Shown piece by piece: positions 17,435 to 25,928 of a stretch of DNA of 64,000 nt; the stretch's first letter is position 1, and each line of letters opens with the position of its first letter. The position numbers and the translations under genes were made by a program. The DNA is taken from positions 3,208,001-3,272,000 of the forward strand of contig NZ_CP072913.1 of the NCBI RefSeq assembly GCF_017968885.1, given 5' to 3'. Under the pieces are notes generated by a model. That model saw nothing but the letters and a program-made list of their open reading frames with translations, searched no databases and was not told where the DNA came from. This stretch comes from Pseudomonas sp. Tri1. GTDB taxonomy: Bacteria; Pseudomonadota; Gammaproteobacteria; Pseudomonadales; Pseudomonadaceae.

Positions 17435-20400
17435 TGTTGCGCCTCCAGTTTCAAAGCCCGGGCCGCCTTGCGGGCCTCGCTGCGCTCGACGAAGTTGCGA
17501 ATCAGTACATAGAACACTGGCGTGAGCAGCAGGCCGAAGAAGGTCACCCCGAGCATCCCGGAGAACACCGCCACACCCATGGCATGGCGCATTTCGGCAC
17601 CGGCGCCGCTGGAGAACACCAGTGGCACCACACCCATGATGAAGGCGAAGGAGGTCATCAGGATCGGACGCAGACGCAGACGGCACGCCTCCAGCACCGC
17701 AGCCAGCGGGTTCATGCCCTCGAGCTGTTTATCCTTGGCGAATTCGACGATCAGAATCGCGTTCTTACAGGCAAGCCCCACCAGTACGATCAAGCCGATC
17801 TGGGTAAAGATGTTGTTGTCACCGCCGGACAGAATCACCCCGGTAATCGCCGACAACAGGGTCATCGGTACGATCAGGATCACTGCCAACGGCAGGCTCC
17901 AGCTTTCGTACTGAGCAGCAAGTACCAGGAACGCCAACAGCACGCAGAGCGGGAACACGAACAGCGCGGTGTTACCCGAGAGGATCTGCTGGTACGTCAG
18001 GTCGGTCCACTCGTAGGTCATGCCGTTGGGCAGTTCGTCCTTGAGCAGTTTCTCGATGGCTTTTTCAGCCTGGCCGGAGCTGTAGCCTGGCGCGGCGGCA
18101 CCGTTGATTTCAGCGGTGATGAAACCGTTGTAATGCATCACGCGGTCCGGCCCCGAGGTGTCGCTGACCTTGATGAAGGTCGCCAGCGGGATCATTTCAC
18201 CGCGGTTGTTGCGCACCTTGAGCTGGCCGATCTGGTCCGATTCGAGGCGGAACTGTTGCTCGGCCTGGACGTTGACCTGATAGGTGCGGCCGAAGCGGTT
18301 GAAGTCGTTGGCATACAGCGAACCCAGATAGATTTGCAGGGTGTCGAAGATGTCGCTGACAGCCACGCCGTGGGTCTTGGCTTTTTCACGGTCGATGGCG
18401 GCATCGACCTGGGGCACGTTCACGGTGTAGCTGGTGAACAACCCGGCCAGTTCCGGCACGCTGCGGCTCTTGGTGATGATGTTCATGGTTTCTTTGTACA
18501 GTTCGTCGTAGCCCAGGTTGCCCCGGTCTTCGATTTGCAGGCGGAAACCACCGATGGTGCCCAGGCCCTGTACCGGCGGCGGTGGGAAGATCGCCATGTA
18601 GGCTTCCTGGATCTGCGAGTACTGGCCGTTCAAGGCTCCGGCGATAGCGCCGGCCGATTGGCTCGGGTCCTTGCGCTCGTCAAAGGGCTTGAGGGTCACG
18701 AACACGATGCCGGCGTTCGGGCTGTTGGTGAAGCCGTTGATCGACAGGCCTGGGAAGGCCACCGCGCTTTCGACGCCCGGTTGCTTGAGGGCCAGGTCGG
18801 ACATGCGCTTGATCACATCTTCGGTGCGGTCCAGGCTCGCTGCGTCCGGCAGTTGCGCGAAGGCCACCAGGTATTGCTTGTCCTGGCCGGGTACGAAACC
18901 GGTCGGGGTGTTGGAGAAGCCGAAAAACGTCAACACCATCAGGCCCGCGTAGAGCACCAGGGCGATGCCGCTGCTGCGGATCACGCGGCCGACGGTGCCT
19001 ACATAACCGTGGCTGGCGCGGTCGAAGAAGCGGTTGAACGGACGGAACAACCAGCCACCGAAGAGCTTGTCCAGGAACCGCGAGAAACGGTCCTTGGGCG
19101 CGTCATGGCTCTTGAGCAATACGGCAGCCAGGGCTGGCGACAGGGTCAGGGAGTTGAGCGCCGAGATCACCGTCGAGATGGCAATGGTCAAGGCGAACTG
19201 TTTGTAGAACTGCCCGGTCAAGCCACTGATGAACGCCGCCGGAATGAACACCGCGCACAGCACCAGTGCCGTGGCGATGATCGGACCGGTCACTTCACCC
19301 ATGGCGCGCTTGGTCGCCTCTACGGGGGTAAGTCCGAGGCCGATGTTTCGCTCGACGTTCTCCACCACCACGATGGCGTCGTCCACCACGATACCGATGG
19401 CCAGCACCAGGCCGAACAGCGAGAGGGCGTTGAGGGAGAAGCCGAACAGGTGCATCACGGCGAACGTACCGATCAACGACACCGGCACGGCCACCAGCGG
19501 AATGATCGAGGCACGCCAGGTCTGCAGGAACAGGATCACCACCAACACCACGAGAATCAGTGCTTCGAACAGGGTGTGGACCACTGCCTCGATGGAGCCG
19601 CGCACGAAGATCGTCGGGTCATAGACAATGCTGTAGTCCATCCCTGCCGGGAAGCCTTTCTTCAACTCCTCCATCTTGGCGCGAACGTCATTGGAGATCT
19701 GGATGGCGTTGGAGCCAGGACGCTGGAAGATCGGGATCGCCACCGCCGGCTGGTTGTCCAGCAATGAGCGCAGGGCATATTGGCTGGAGCCCAACTCCAC
19801 CCGGGCGATGTCCTTCAGGCGAGTGATCTCACCGTTGGCACCGGAACGAATGATGATGTTCTCGAACTCTTCTTCACTGACCAGGCGACCCTGGGTGTTG
19901 ATCGAGAGCTGGAACGCCTGGGCATTCGGTGCTGGCGGCGCACCCAGGGCACCGGCGGCGACCTGACGGTTCTGCTCGCGGATCGCCGTGACCACGTCGG
20001 TGGCGGTCAGGTTGCGCGAAGCGGTCTTGTTCGGATCGAGCCAGACCCGCAGAGAGTAGTCGCCCATACCGAACAGCTGTACATCACCCACGCCGCCCAG
20101 GCGCGCCAGCTCATCCTTGATGTTGAGCAGGGCGTAGTTGGACAGGTAAAGCATGTCGTAGCGTTTGTCCGGCGAGGTCAAGTGCACGACCATGGTCAGG
20201 TCGGGCGAAGCCTTGTCCACTGTAATACCGATTCGTGTCACTTCTTCCGGCAGCTTGGGCTCGGTGCGAGTGACGCGGTTTTGCACCTGCACCTGGGCGT
20301 TGTCCAGGTCGGTACCCAGGGCGAAGGTGATGGTCAGGGTGATCTTGCCGTCGGCGGTGGACTGCGAGGACATGTACAGCATGTTCTCCACGCCGGTGAT

Positions 20401-20610
20401 GGCTTGTTCCAGGGGCGCGGCCACGGTTTCGCCGATGACCTTGGGGTTGGCGCCCGGGAAGTTGGCGCGCACGACCACGGTCGGCGGCACGACTTCCGGG
20501 TACTCGCTGATCGGCAGCTGGAACAGCGAGATGGCGCCGGCGATCAGGATCAGCAGCGAAAGCACCGCTGCGAAGATCGGCCGCGAAATGAAGAACTGGG
20601 AAAATTTCAT
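17431..20610 (-). CDS. RND multidrug efflux pump, HAE-1 family, MexF-like
   Basis: A 1059-residue inner-membrane proton antiporter of the resistance-nodulation-division class, in which pumps have twelve TM helices and two large periplasmic loops. The opening MKFSQFFISRPIFAAVLS and the proton-relay pair in TM4 (AIGIVVDDAIVVVEN, aspartates near 407-408) are complete. The sequence ISEYPEVVPPTVVVRANFPGA resembles MexF of P. aeruginosa more than MexB or MexD. It would expel hydrophobic or amphiphilic drugs from the periplasm through the outer membrane factor at 16013. It is middle gene of an adaptor-pump-channel operon. No MexT-like regulator is beside it, so local control may rest on the palindrome at 21964. 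Confidence is high for the class and moderate for the MexF subgroup. Confidence 0.92.
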   Translation of the reverse strand: MKFSQFFISRPIFAAVLSLLILIAGAISLFQLPISEYPEVVPPTVVVRANFPGANPKVIGETVAAPLEQAITGVENMLYMSSQSTADGKITLTITFALGTDLDNAQVQVQNRVTRTEPKLPEEVTRIGITVDKASPDLTMVVHLTSPDKRYDMLYLSNYALLNIKDELARLGGVGDVQLFGMGDYSLRVWLDPNKTASRNLTATDVVTAIREQNRQVAAGALGAPPAPNAQAFQLSINTQGRLVSEEEFENIIIRSGANGEITRLKDIARVELGSSQYALRSLLDNQPAVAIPIFQRPGSNAIQISNDVRAKMEELKKGFPAGMDYSIVYDPTIFVRGSIEAVVHTLFEALILVVLVVILFLQTWRASIIPLVAVPVSLIGTFAVMHLFGFSLNALSLFGLVLAIGIVVDDAIVVVENVERNIGLGLTPVEATKRAMGEVTGPIIATALVLCAVFIPAAFISGLTGQFYKQFALTIAISTVISALNSLTLSPALAAVLLKSHDAPKDRFSRFLDKLFGGWLFRPFNRFFDRASHGYVGTVGRVIRSSGIALVLYAGLMVLTFFGFSNTPTGFVPGQDKQYLVAFAQLPDAASLDRTEDVIKRMSDLALKQPGVESAVAFPGLSINGFTNSPNAGIVFVTLKPFDERKDPSQSAGAIAGALNGQYSQIQEAYMAIFPPPPVQGLGTIGGFRLQIEDRGNLGYDELYKETMNIITKSRSVPELAGLFTSYTVNVPQVDAAIDREKAKTHGVAVSDIFDTLQIYLGSLYANDFNRFGRTYQVNVQAEQQFRLESDQIGQLKVRNNRGEMIPLATFIKVSDTSGPDRVMHYNGFITAEINGAAAPGYSSGQAEKAIEKLLKDELPNGMTYEWTDLTYQQILSGNTALFVFPLCVLLAFLVLAAQYESWSLPLAVILIVPMTLLSAITGVILSGGDNNIFTQIGLIVLVGLACKNAILIVEFAKDKQLEGMNPLAAVLEACRLRLRPILMTSFAFIMGVVPLVFSSGAGAEMRHAMGVAVFSGMLGVTFFGLLLTPVFYVLIRNFVERSEARKAARALKLEAQQ

Positions 20611-20625
20611 CTTGGATTCAGTCCC

Positions 20626-21879
20626 TTAACCGCGTGGGGTGGCAGCGGCCAGCTTGCCTGCCGATCCGGACGCGGCCTTGGACGGCGCGACTTGGGACAG
20701 GTTGCTGGCTTCGAGCGCTTTTCGTTGTTGTGCCAGGGCGGCGATGGTTTCTTCGCTGGCCATCGGCACGGTTTCAGGTGTGACTGGCGAACCGGGGCGA
20801 GCCCGTTGCAGCCCCTTGACGATGATGGTGTCGTCCTTGCTCAGGCCGCTGCGCACGATGCGCAGGCCTTCGATCTTCGGCCCCAGCTCGACGGCGCGGT
20901 AGGCCGGCTTGTTGTCTGCGTCCATCACCAGCACGAATTTCTTGCCCAGGTCGGTGCCCACGGCTTCGTCGTTGATCAGCACGGCGGAATAAGTGCCGCT
21001 GCCCACCAACTTCAGTCGGGCATACAGGCCTGGGGTGTAGGCGCCGTCTTTGTTATCGAATACAGCGCGACCACGGATGGTGCCGGTCTGCGGGTTGACC
21101 TGGTTGTCGACGAAGTTCATCTGGCCCTGGTGCGGGTTGCCGTCTTCGTTGGACAGGCCCATGTACACCGGCGTGGCCTGGCCGCGTTGGCCCTGGCGGG
21201 CGAGTTGGGTGTACTTGAGGAAGACGCGTTCGTCGGCGTCGAAGTAGGCGTAGACCTTGTCGGTGGAGACTACGCTGGTCAGCGGCGTGACATCGGCGGT
21301 CACCAGGTTACCAGCGGTGATGTCCGCCCGGCTGACGCGACCACTGATGGGCGAGGTGACGCGGGTGAAGCTCAGGTTCAGCTTGGCCAGGTCCAGTTGC
21401 GCTTGGATGGCCGCCGCGGCGGCTCGGGCTTCCTGGGCTGCACTGGTGCGCGAGTCGGCCAGCTCGGCGGAGATGGCATTGCTCAAGCGCAGGCGTTCGC
21501 CACGCTGGGCTTCATTCTCGCTACGGGTAGCCGTAGCGCGGGCCTGGGCCAGCTGGGCTTCGAGGCGACGGACCTCAGCTTGGAACGGGCGTGGGTCGAT
21601 CTGGAACAGCAGGTCGCCTTTTTTGACCAGCGCGCCTTCGGTGAAGGCTACTTCGTCGATCTGTCCGGAAACGCGCGGGCGAATCTCGACCGTTTCCGGA
21701 GCTTCGAGGCGTCCGGTGAATTCATCCCATTCGTTGACCGGTTGTTCCAACACCTTGGCCACACTGACTTTGGCCGGCGGCATCGAGGCTGCCGTGTCGG
21801 GAGTCTTGCCGCAGGCGCTCATCACCAGCACCGCCAGCAGTGCGAGGGGAAAACGCAGTTTTGAAAGTGAATGTTCCAT
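20626..21879 (-). CDS. RND efflux periplasmic adaptor (membrane fusion protein)
   Basis: A 417-residue adaptor starting at ATG 21879 (MEHSLSKLRFPLALLAVLVMSACG). The lipobox MSAC gives a lipidated Cys anchored in the inner membrane and exposed to the periplasm. Earlier in-frame ATGs at 21888 and 21969 are possible but lengthen the signal peptide with polar residues. The order is normal: beta-barrel/lipoyl half-motif (VEIRPRVSGQIDEVAFTEGALVKKGDLLFQIDP), a long alpha-helical hairpin (about 105-170), the second lipoyl half (VTSPISGRVSRADITAGNLV), and a C-terminal barrel. It bridges the pump at 17431 and the channel at 16013. It is the first gene of the operon, and its promoter region carries a 17-bp perfect palindrome at 21964-21980. 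Confidence 0.92.
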   Translation of the reverse strand: MEHSLSKLRFPLALLAVLVMSACGKTPDTAASMPPAKVSVAKVLEQPVNEWDEFTGRLEAPETVEIRPRVSGQIDEVAFTEGALVKKGDLLFQIDPRPFQAEVRRLEAQLAQARATATRSENEAQRGERLRLSNAISAELADSRTSAAQEARAAAAAIQAQLDLAKLNLSFTRVTSPISGRVSRADITAGNLVTADVTPLTSVVSTDKVYAYFDADERVFLKYTQLARQGQRGQATPVYMGLSNEDGNPHQGQMNFVDNQVNPQTGTIRGRAVFDNKDGAYTPGLYARLKLVGSGTYSAVLINDEAVGTDLGKKFVLVMDADNKPAYRAVELGPKIEGLRIVRSGLSKDDTIIVKGLQRARPGSPVTPETVPMASEETIAALAQQRKALEASNLSQVAPSKAASGSAGKLAAATPRG

Positions 21880-21963
21880 GGATAGCATCCGCCAATGTAT
21901 TGAGAATGGGCGGATGATGCGTGGGCGCGGGCAGAGGAACGAATCGAATGAAACAAAGGTAAC

Positions 21964-21980
21964 TATCATTCGGAATGATA
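21964..21980. promoter_or_regulatory. 17-bp perfect palindrome upstream of the RND operon
   Basis: TATCATTC-G-GAATGATA is an exact 8-1-8 palindrome about 85 bp upstream of the adaptor start codon. It is a good candidate operator for a dimeric repressor of the efflux operon. It does not match the Fur box spacing or core. No regulator gene is adjacent. Confidence 0.5.
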
Positions 21981-22065
21981 TAAGCCATCGACAAGCCCTC
22001 TAGTACGGGGCTTTTGTTAGGGTGCTATCAATATAGTTGATGGTCAGTGGGCATCCCAGGAAAAG

Positions 22066-22830
22066 CTATTCCGGCAAGTAGACATCATGGATGCGCTTGA
22101 TTGAACCATCTTTGCGAAGCGCGTCAACGGCATCGCGCAAGTCCTCCACCATTTTGGGCGAGCATTGCTTGGAGCAGGCCAGGTAGAGATCGGCATGGCT
22201 ACCGACCTGGCTCATGAGCAGCTTGCGCTTGGACACCTTCGGCCAGATGTACCGACTCTCTGGGACGCCGTTGAACCAAGCGTCGATGCGTCCCATCAAT
22301 AACATTTGCGCGGGGTTGTCGCCAATGGCCAGCGGATAGATCTGCTCATCGCTGAACCCTTCGCTGCGCAGAATCTGTTCCTGCGCACTGCCCAGGCCGA
22401 CCCCAATCTTGCGGTAGGTTTCTTTTGCTTGCGCGAAACTGTTCACTTTGCGCTCGAGGCTGAAAAAGGCTCGCTCCATGGGCATGATCGAGGCGATCCA
22501 GGTGAAGCGGTCTTCACGTTCCGGTATGCGTGAAAGGGGCGTGATCAAGTGGTCATGCTCCTCGCTCACGTGTTTCTGCGACCTGGCCCAAGGCAGCACA
22601 TGGATTTTCATGGCATATCCGGCTTTGGTCATGGCCGCCACGGCGACATCGCCCACGACTCCGTAGCCTCGGGGGTCGTTGACAAAGGTCAGCGGGGGAG
22701 CATCCAGGATGTGCAGTTCAATCGTCGGGGGTTCGCCGCACGCGTTATGGACAACCAGCAGCGGTAACAACAGACAAAGCCCGCGGAGCGCCTTGGTGGG
22801 TACATGCAAAACGCGTGTGATCGGGCTCAT
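22066..22830 (-). CDS. periplasmic solute-binding protein (PBPb-type)
   Basis: A protein of about 254 residues from the ATG at 22830 (MSPITRVLH); an alternative ATG at 22848 adds six residues, and neither has a strong ribosome binding site. A hydrophobic signal segment (LRGLCLLLPLLVVHNA) precedes a small class of bacterial extracellular solute-binding domain. The fold is recognisable from GVVGDVAVAAMTKAGY near the N-terminus and from KIGVGLGSAQEQILRSEG and DNPAQMLLMGRIDAWFNGVPE in the second lobe. Such small single proteins in Pseudomonas often resemble polar amino-acid binding proteins but lack permease partners, as here, and may feed sensors rather than transporters. The substrate is unknown. 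It stands alone, facing away from the MarR-GNAT gene. Confidence 0.8.
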   Translation of the reverse strand: MSPITRVLHVPTKALRGLCLLLPLLVVHNACGEPPTIELHILDAPPLTFVNDPRGYGVVGDVAVAAMTKAGYAMKIHVLPWARSQKHVSEEHDHLITPLSRIPEREDRFTWIASIMPMERAFFSLERKVNSFAQAKETYRKIGVGLGSAQEQILRSEGFSDEQIYPLAIGDNPAQMLLMGRIDAWFNGVPESRYIWPKVSKRKLLMSQVGSHADLYLACSKQCSPKMVEDLRDAVDALRKDGSIKRIHDVYLPE

Positions 22831-22848
22831 GATCAATACTTCAGGCAT

Positions 22849-23151
22849 TTAAAAGGGGGCGCCATTCTACGTGTGCTCGGCGCCGGGAAACATCCGTCCT
22901 ACAGGCCAATGTGTTCGAACCACCAACAGGCTCGCCACAGTACTTTTATCGGAACACGTCAATGTTGTTGCCTCGGCCTTTATTGCGTGTTTCTGAAGGT
23001 ATAGATCATCCCATCGACAAAAACCTTGAGCCTTGAAATTTGATGTCGTTTGGAAAGAAGTACGGCTCATGTGTTGATGGATTCAAGGCTAATGGACGAT
23101 GCGTTCCAAGCGCCTCGATTTGACCGAGGGCAGCCTCAATTGACTGGTTAA
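22849..23151. other. intergenic region with no gene recognised
   Basis: About 300 bp between the solute-binding protein start and the MarR-GNAT operator. A 67-codon minus-strand frame (22867-23070) is open but has no ribosome binding site and no family look. The region probably holds the two divergent promoters. Confidence 0.5.
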
Positions 23152-23170
23152 TAGTTGTGCGCTACAACTA
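23152..23170. promoter_or_regulatory. MarR-type operator upstream of the MarR-GNAT gene
   Basis: TAGTTGT-N5-ACAACTA is a perfect 7-5-7 palindrome ending 27 bp before the start codon at 23198. Its TTGnnnnnCAA core and size are typical of MarR-family binding sites, so autoregulation is likely. Confidence 0.65.
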
Positions 23171-23197
23171 AAAAACGTTTCATTTGAGGTGTCTCTC

Positions 23198-24163
23198 ATG
23201 GCTCATCCCCAGCAAGACCTGATTGAAAAAATCCGTTCTGCTTCGCGACTCATGGTCCGAGAGTTGGGGTTCATGCACGCCACGCTGGCTGCGACGGGGT
23301 ATCCACCGTCATCTGTGCATACGATCGTTGAACTCGGGAATCGTCAGGCATTGACGGCGGTTGAGCTGGTTGAACTGCTTGGCCTGGAAAAATCCAGCGT
23401 AAGCCGGATGGTTCGCAAGCTGGTCGAGGCCGGTGAAATTGAAGAAGTTGCCCATGAGGAGGATGCGCGCTTCAAGAAGCTGCGGCTCTCGGCACAGGGC
23501 AAGAAGACCCTGCGAGCCATTGATTCGTTTGCCACGAAACAGGTAGGCGAGGCCCTGGGCCATTTACCCCCTGAACAATGGCAAGTGGTGAGTGAAGGCA
23601 TTGGCAACTATGGCGCCGCCCTACAGACTCAGCGGCTCGGGACACAACCAGCGCCTGTGACCCAATTGGATATTGCCCGTGGTTACCGTCCTGGCATCAT
23701 CGGCCGCATCGTGCAAATGCATGCGCACTACTATGCGAGATACTTCAGCTTCGGCCAGCCATTCGAGAGCCTGGTTGCTGCGGATATGTCTGACCTGATG
23801 GGGCGTTTGCATAACCCCCGCAATGAAGTCTGGGTCGCGTTGGATGACCAGCGAATAGTCGGATCGATTGCTATCGATGGCGAAGCCCAGGGCGGCGAAG
23901 CGGTGCTGCGCTTCTTCATTCTGGATGACTCGGCAAGAGGCAAGGGCGCAGGTAAACGCTTGCTGGCTGAAGCCGTGAAGTTCTGTGACGAATGGGGCTT
24001 TTGTGCCACGCGGCTCTGGACGTTTCAGGGGCTTGATGCGGCCCGTAACTTGTATGAAGACTTTGGTTTCAAGCTGGAACAGGAGCAAGAGGGGCAACAA
24101 TGGGGCGCACGGGTTATGGAGCAGTGTTTTGTCCGCTCCGGACTGACCAGCACGAAAACGTGA
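23198..24163 (+). CDS. MarR-GNAT fusion: transcriptional regulator with acetyltransferase domain
   Basis: A 321-residue bifunctional protein. Residues about 5-140 form a MarR-type winged helix-turn-helix (LVELLGLEKSSVSRMVRKLVE, then the wing HEEDARFKKLRLSAQGKK). Residues about 165-310 form a GNAT N-acetyltransferase domain with the acetyl-CoA loop DDSARGKGAGKRLL and the late motif AARNLYEDFGF. The start is taken as ATG 23198, with gaggtg about 7 bases upstream; a GTG at 23189 is in frame but overlaps that site. Fusions like this are common in proteobacteria; the acetyltransferase substrate is not known. The perfect palindrome at 23152-23170 lies directly upstream and argues for self-repression. 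No target operon adjoins it on the same strand. Confidence 0.88.
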   Translation: MAHPQQDLIEKIRSASRLMVRELGFMHATLAATGYPPSSVHTIVELGNRQALTAVELVELLGLEKSSVSRMVRKLVEAGEIEEVAHEEDARFKKLRLSAQGKKTLRAIDSFATKQVGEALGHLPPEQWQVVSEGIGNYGAALQTQRLGTQPAPVTQLDIARGYRPGIIGRIVQMHAHYYARYFSFGQPFESLVAADMSDLMGRLHNPRNEVWVALDDQRIVGSIAIDGEAQGGEAVLRFFILDDSARGKGAGKRLLAEAVKFCDEWGFCATRLWTFQGLDAARNLYEDFGFKLEQEQEGQQWGARVMEQCFVRSGLTSTKT

Positions 24164-24255
24164 GCCGACATCCGGCGCATCCAGGGAAGCCTGTAGAAAG
24201 TTCGGTTCTTTCATCCCTCGTTGTCCCCCGAAACATTCCTTTCTACGGTCGATTT

Positions 24256-24279
24256 GTGACGCTATCCCAACAAGGTCAC
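24256..24279. promoter_or_regulatory. operator O1 of the TetR regulon (tetR promoter)
   Basis: GTGACGCT-N8-AAGGTCAC has the same 24-bp span and outer GTGAC/GGTCAC halves as the sites at 25030, 29592 and 29704, with changes in the inner positions. It shares TT/AA flanks with the site at 29590. It ends 38 bp before the TetR start, so it is the likely autoregulatory site. Confidence 0.6.
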
Positions 24280-24317
24280 AAGTTGTCAACCGTGTCCAGG
24301 GTGCGTAAGCTGCTCCC

Positions 24318-24938
24318 ATGAACCAACCATCGATACATACGCCCAGCACCCGTGGCCCAGCCGACCACGACATCCGAGACCAGATTGTCGCGGCGGCCAA
24401 CGAGCATTTCAGTCAATACGGCTACGGCAAGACCACGGTATCCGACCTGGCCAAGGCCATCGGGTTTTCCAAGGCGTACATCTATAAGTTCTTCGACTCC
24501 AAGCAAGCGATCGGCGAGGCTATTTGTAGCCGCTGCCTGGCTGAGATCGTTGCGGCTGTGGAGCTGGCCATCAGCGAAGAAGGCCTCTCGCCGACGGAGC
24601 GTTTTCGACGCCTGGTCAAAACCTTGGTGACTACCGGTGTGAACCTGTTCTTCAATGATCGCAAGCTCTATGACATTGCCGCGTTCTCTGCGTCGGAGCG
24701 CTGGCCCAGCTCGCAAGCCTATAACGCACGAATCAAGAGCTTCGTGTTGCAAATCGTGCGAGAAGGACGGGAACTCGGTGAGTTCGAACGCAAGACGCCA
24801 TTGGACGAGACAGTAGACGCGATCCACCTGGCGCTACGGCCTTTCGTCAATCCTTTGCTGTTGCAGTACAGCCTCGACGTCATCGAAGAGGCCCCCACGC
24901 TCACTTCCAATCTCATTTTGCGTAGCCTCATGCCGTGA
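24318..24938 (+). CDS. TetR/AcrR family repressor, master of the 24-35 kb lipid/efflux regulon
   Basis: A 206-residue TetR-family protein. The N-terminal helix-turn-helix is clear (about 20-66; KTTVSDLAKAIGFSKAYIYKFF), followed by an all-helical ligand domain (about 70-206) with no relative I can name. The evidence for its role comes from DNA. A 24-bp palindrome, GTGACCAT-N8-ATGGTCAC, appears in variant form before this gene (24256) and before the thioesterase (25030), the outer-membrane factor (29592) and the adaptor (29704), all within 6 kb. In the last three cases it overlaps promoter elements. This predicts a repressor that is released by a hydrophobic ligand, perhaps a fatty acid or acyl-CoA given the enzymes it would control. 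The binding protein has not been proved; this gene is simply the only TetR gene in the cluster. Confidence 0.85.
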   Translation: MNQPSIHTPSTRGPADHDIRDQIVAAANEHFSQYGYGKTTVSDLAKAIGFSKAYIYKFFDSKQAIGEAICSRCLAEIVAAVELAISEEGLSPTERFRRLVKTLVTTGVNLFFNDRKLYDIAAFSASERWPSSQAYNARIKSFVLQIVREGRELGEFERKTPLDETVDAIHLALRPFVNPLLLQYSLDVIEEAPTLTSNLILRSLMP

Positions 24939-25029
24939 TCATCGGCTGACAGTTTGCAAGCGATACATTCCTCATGGTTTCAACGCTCGGCCATGGTGGG
25001 CTGATATAGGGTATTCATTTATCCTGTGC

Positions 25030-25053
25030 GTGACCATTGACACAAATGGTCAC
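25030..25053. promoter_or_regulatory. operator O2 of the TetR regulon (thioesterase-fadL promoter)
   Basis: GTGACCAT-N8-ATGGTCAC, a perfect 8-8-8 palindrome (9-6-9 if the next pair is counted), ends 45 bp before the thioesterase start. It contains a consensus -35 element, TTGACA (25037-25042), so bound repressor would block polymerase. Confidence 0.8.
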
Positions 25054-25098
25054 ATGAATAAGTATGGCGCATCTGCCCTTGGCCCAAGGAGCGCTGAC

Positions 25099-25878
25099 AT
25101 GACGAGCTTCGCCCAGTTGCTACAGCAATTCGATCCGGATGCGCCGTTTGTGTCGCCGCCCAACTGGCAGCAGGGCCGTACGATCTTTGGCGGGCTGTCC
25201 GCGGCGTTATCGCTGCAAGCGGTTTTGCTTGAGCGTCCGACGGGCTTTCCACCGTTCAAGTCCGCTCAGGTGTCGTTCATCGGTCCGGTCACGCAGGCCC
25301 AGACATTTGACGTCAGCGTCTTGCGCCAAGGCCGATCAGTCACCTCGGTATCGGTCGATTGCCTGTCGGGTGATGACCTGGCGTTGCGCACGACTCTGCT
25401 GTTCGCTCAGCCGCGAGCGAGCTGTATTACCCATGATGCTTGGGGGCGTCCGTTGGTAGAAGGACCCTCCCGGTACGCTAAGTTGGAGCTGGACAGCCAG
25501 ATCGCACCGGCCTGTGCCTACAACTTCGAGATGCGTCCCGCGGGCGGTTCGCTCCCGGTATCCGGCGCTGATAATCCGGAATTACTGATGTGGGTACGCC
25601 ATCTGGATGCGCGGGGTGTAGACCCGGCAGTCGCCCTGATTGCCCTGGCTGACAGTTTGCCGCCGGCTGCCATGGCTTGCTTCACCGAGCCCGCTGCCAT
25701 CAGTTCCGCGTCCTGGACGATTGACCTGCCGCAGCCCGCTGCCGGTGGGGAGTGGTTCTTGATCAACTCCTTTAGCCAGCAGGCCTTGGAAGGTTACTCG
25801 CTGCAGGATATGGAGATCTGGGATGAAAGCGGTCGGCGAGTGCTTTGGGCTCGTCAGACCGTGGCGATTTTTACGTAA
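25099..25878 (+). CDS. acyl-CoA thioesterase family protein (double hotdog)
   Basis: A 259-residue protein from ATG 25099 (MTSFAQLLQQF), chosen because aaggag lies 7 bases upstream; an ATG at 25030 is in frame but sits inside the operator. The sequence has the double-hotdog thioesterase layout (TesB/4HBT_3-like). The first half carries WQQGRTIFGGLSAALSLQA, the equivalent of the GG-containing central helix, and FKSAQVSFIGPV. The second half has ISSASWTIDLPQP and the late LQDMEIWDESGRRVLWARQ, the usual closing strand. Such enzymes hydrolyse acyl-CoA or acyl-ACP to free acid and act in the cytoplasm. It is 50 bp upstream of the FadL-type porin and most likely co-transcribed with it from the operator-controlled promoter at 25030. 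The chain length preferred is unknown. Confidence 0.82.
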   Translation: MTSFAQLLQQFDPDAPFVSPPNWQQGRTIFGGLSAALSLQAVLLERPTGFPPFKSAQVSFIGPVTQAQTFDVSVLRQGRSVTSVSVDCLSGDDLALRTTLLFAQPRASCITHDAWGRPLVEGPSRYAKLELDSQIAPACAYNFEMRPAGGSLPVSGADNPELLMWVRHLDARGVDPAVALIALADSLPPAAMACFTEPAAISSASWTIDLPQPAAGGEWFLINSFSQQALEGYSLQDMEIWDESGRRVLWARQTVAIFT

Positions 25879-25928
25879 CACAACCAACCGCTCCATTACT
25901 TCAGCTACTGCTTCTTAGAGTTCTAATA

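Noticed and set aside
17434..21864. Long plus-strand open frames (about 777 and 694 codons) opposite the MexF-like pump and adaptor genes
   Set aside because: They are antisense to clear, conserved RND genes; in GC-rich DNA the opposite strand of a real gene often stays open. Their sequences are low-complexity in His, Gln, Arg and Gly and resemble no family.
21964..21980. Fur box before the RND operon
   Set aside because: The palindrome has an 8-1-8 structure with TATCATTC arms, which does not match the GATAAT-type repeats of Fur sites.
22867..23070. A 67-codon minus-strand gene in the intergenic region
   Set aside because: No ribosome binding site, no recognisable motif, and odd composition; probably chance.
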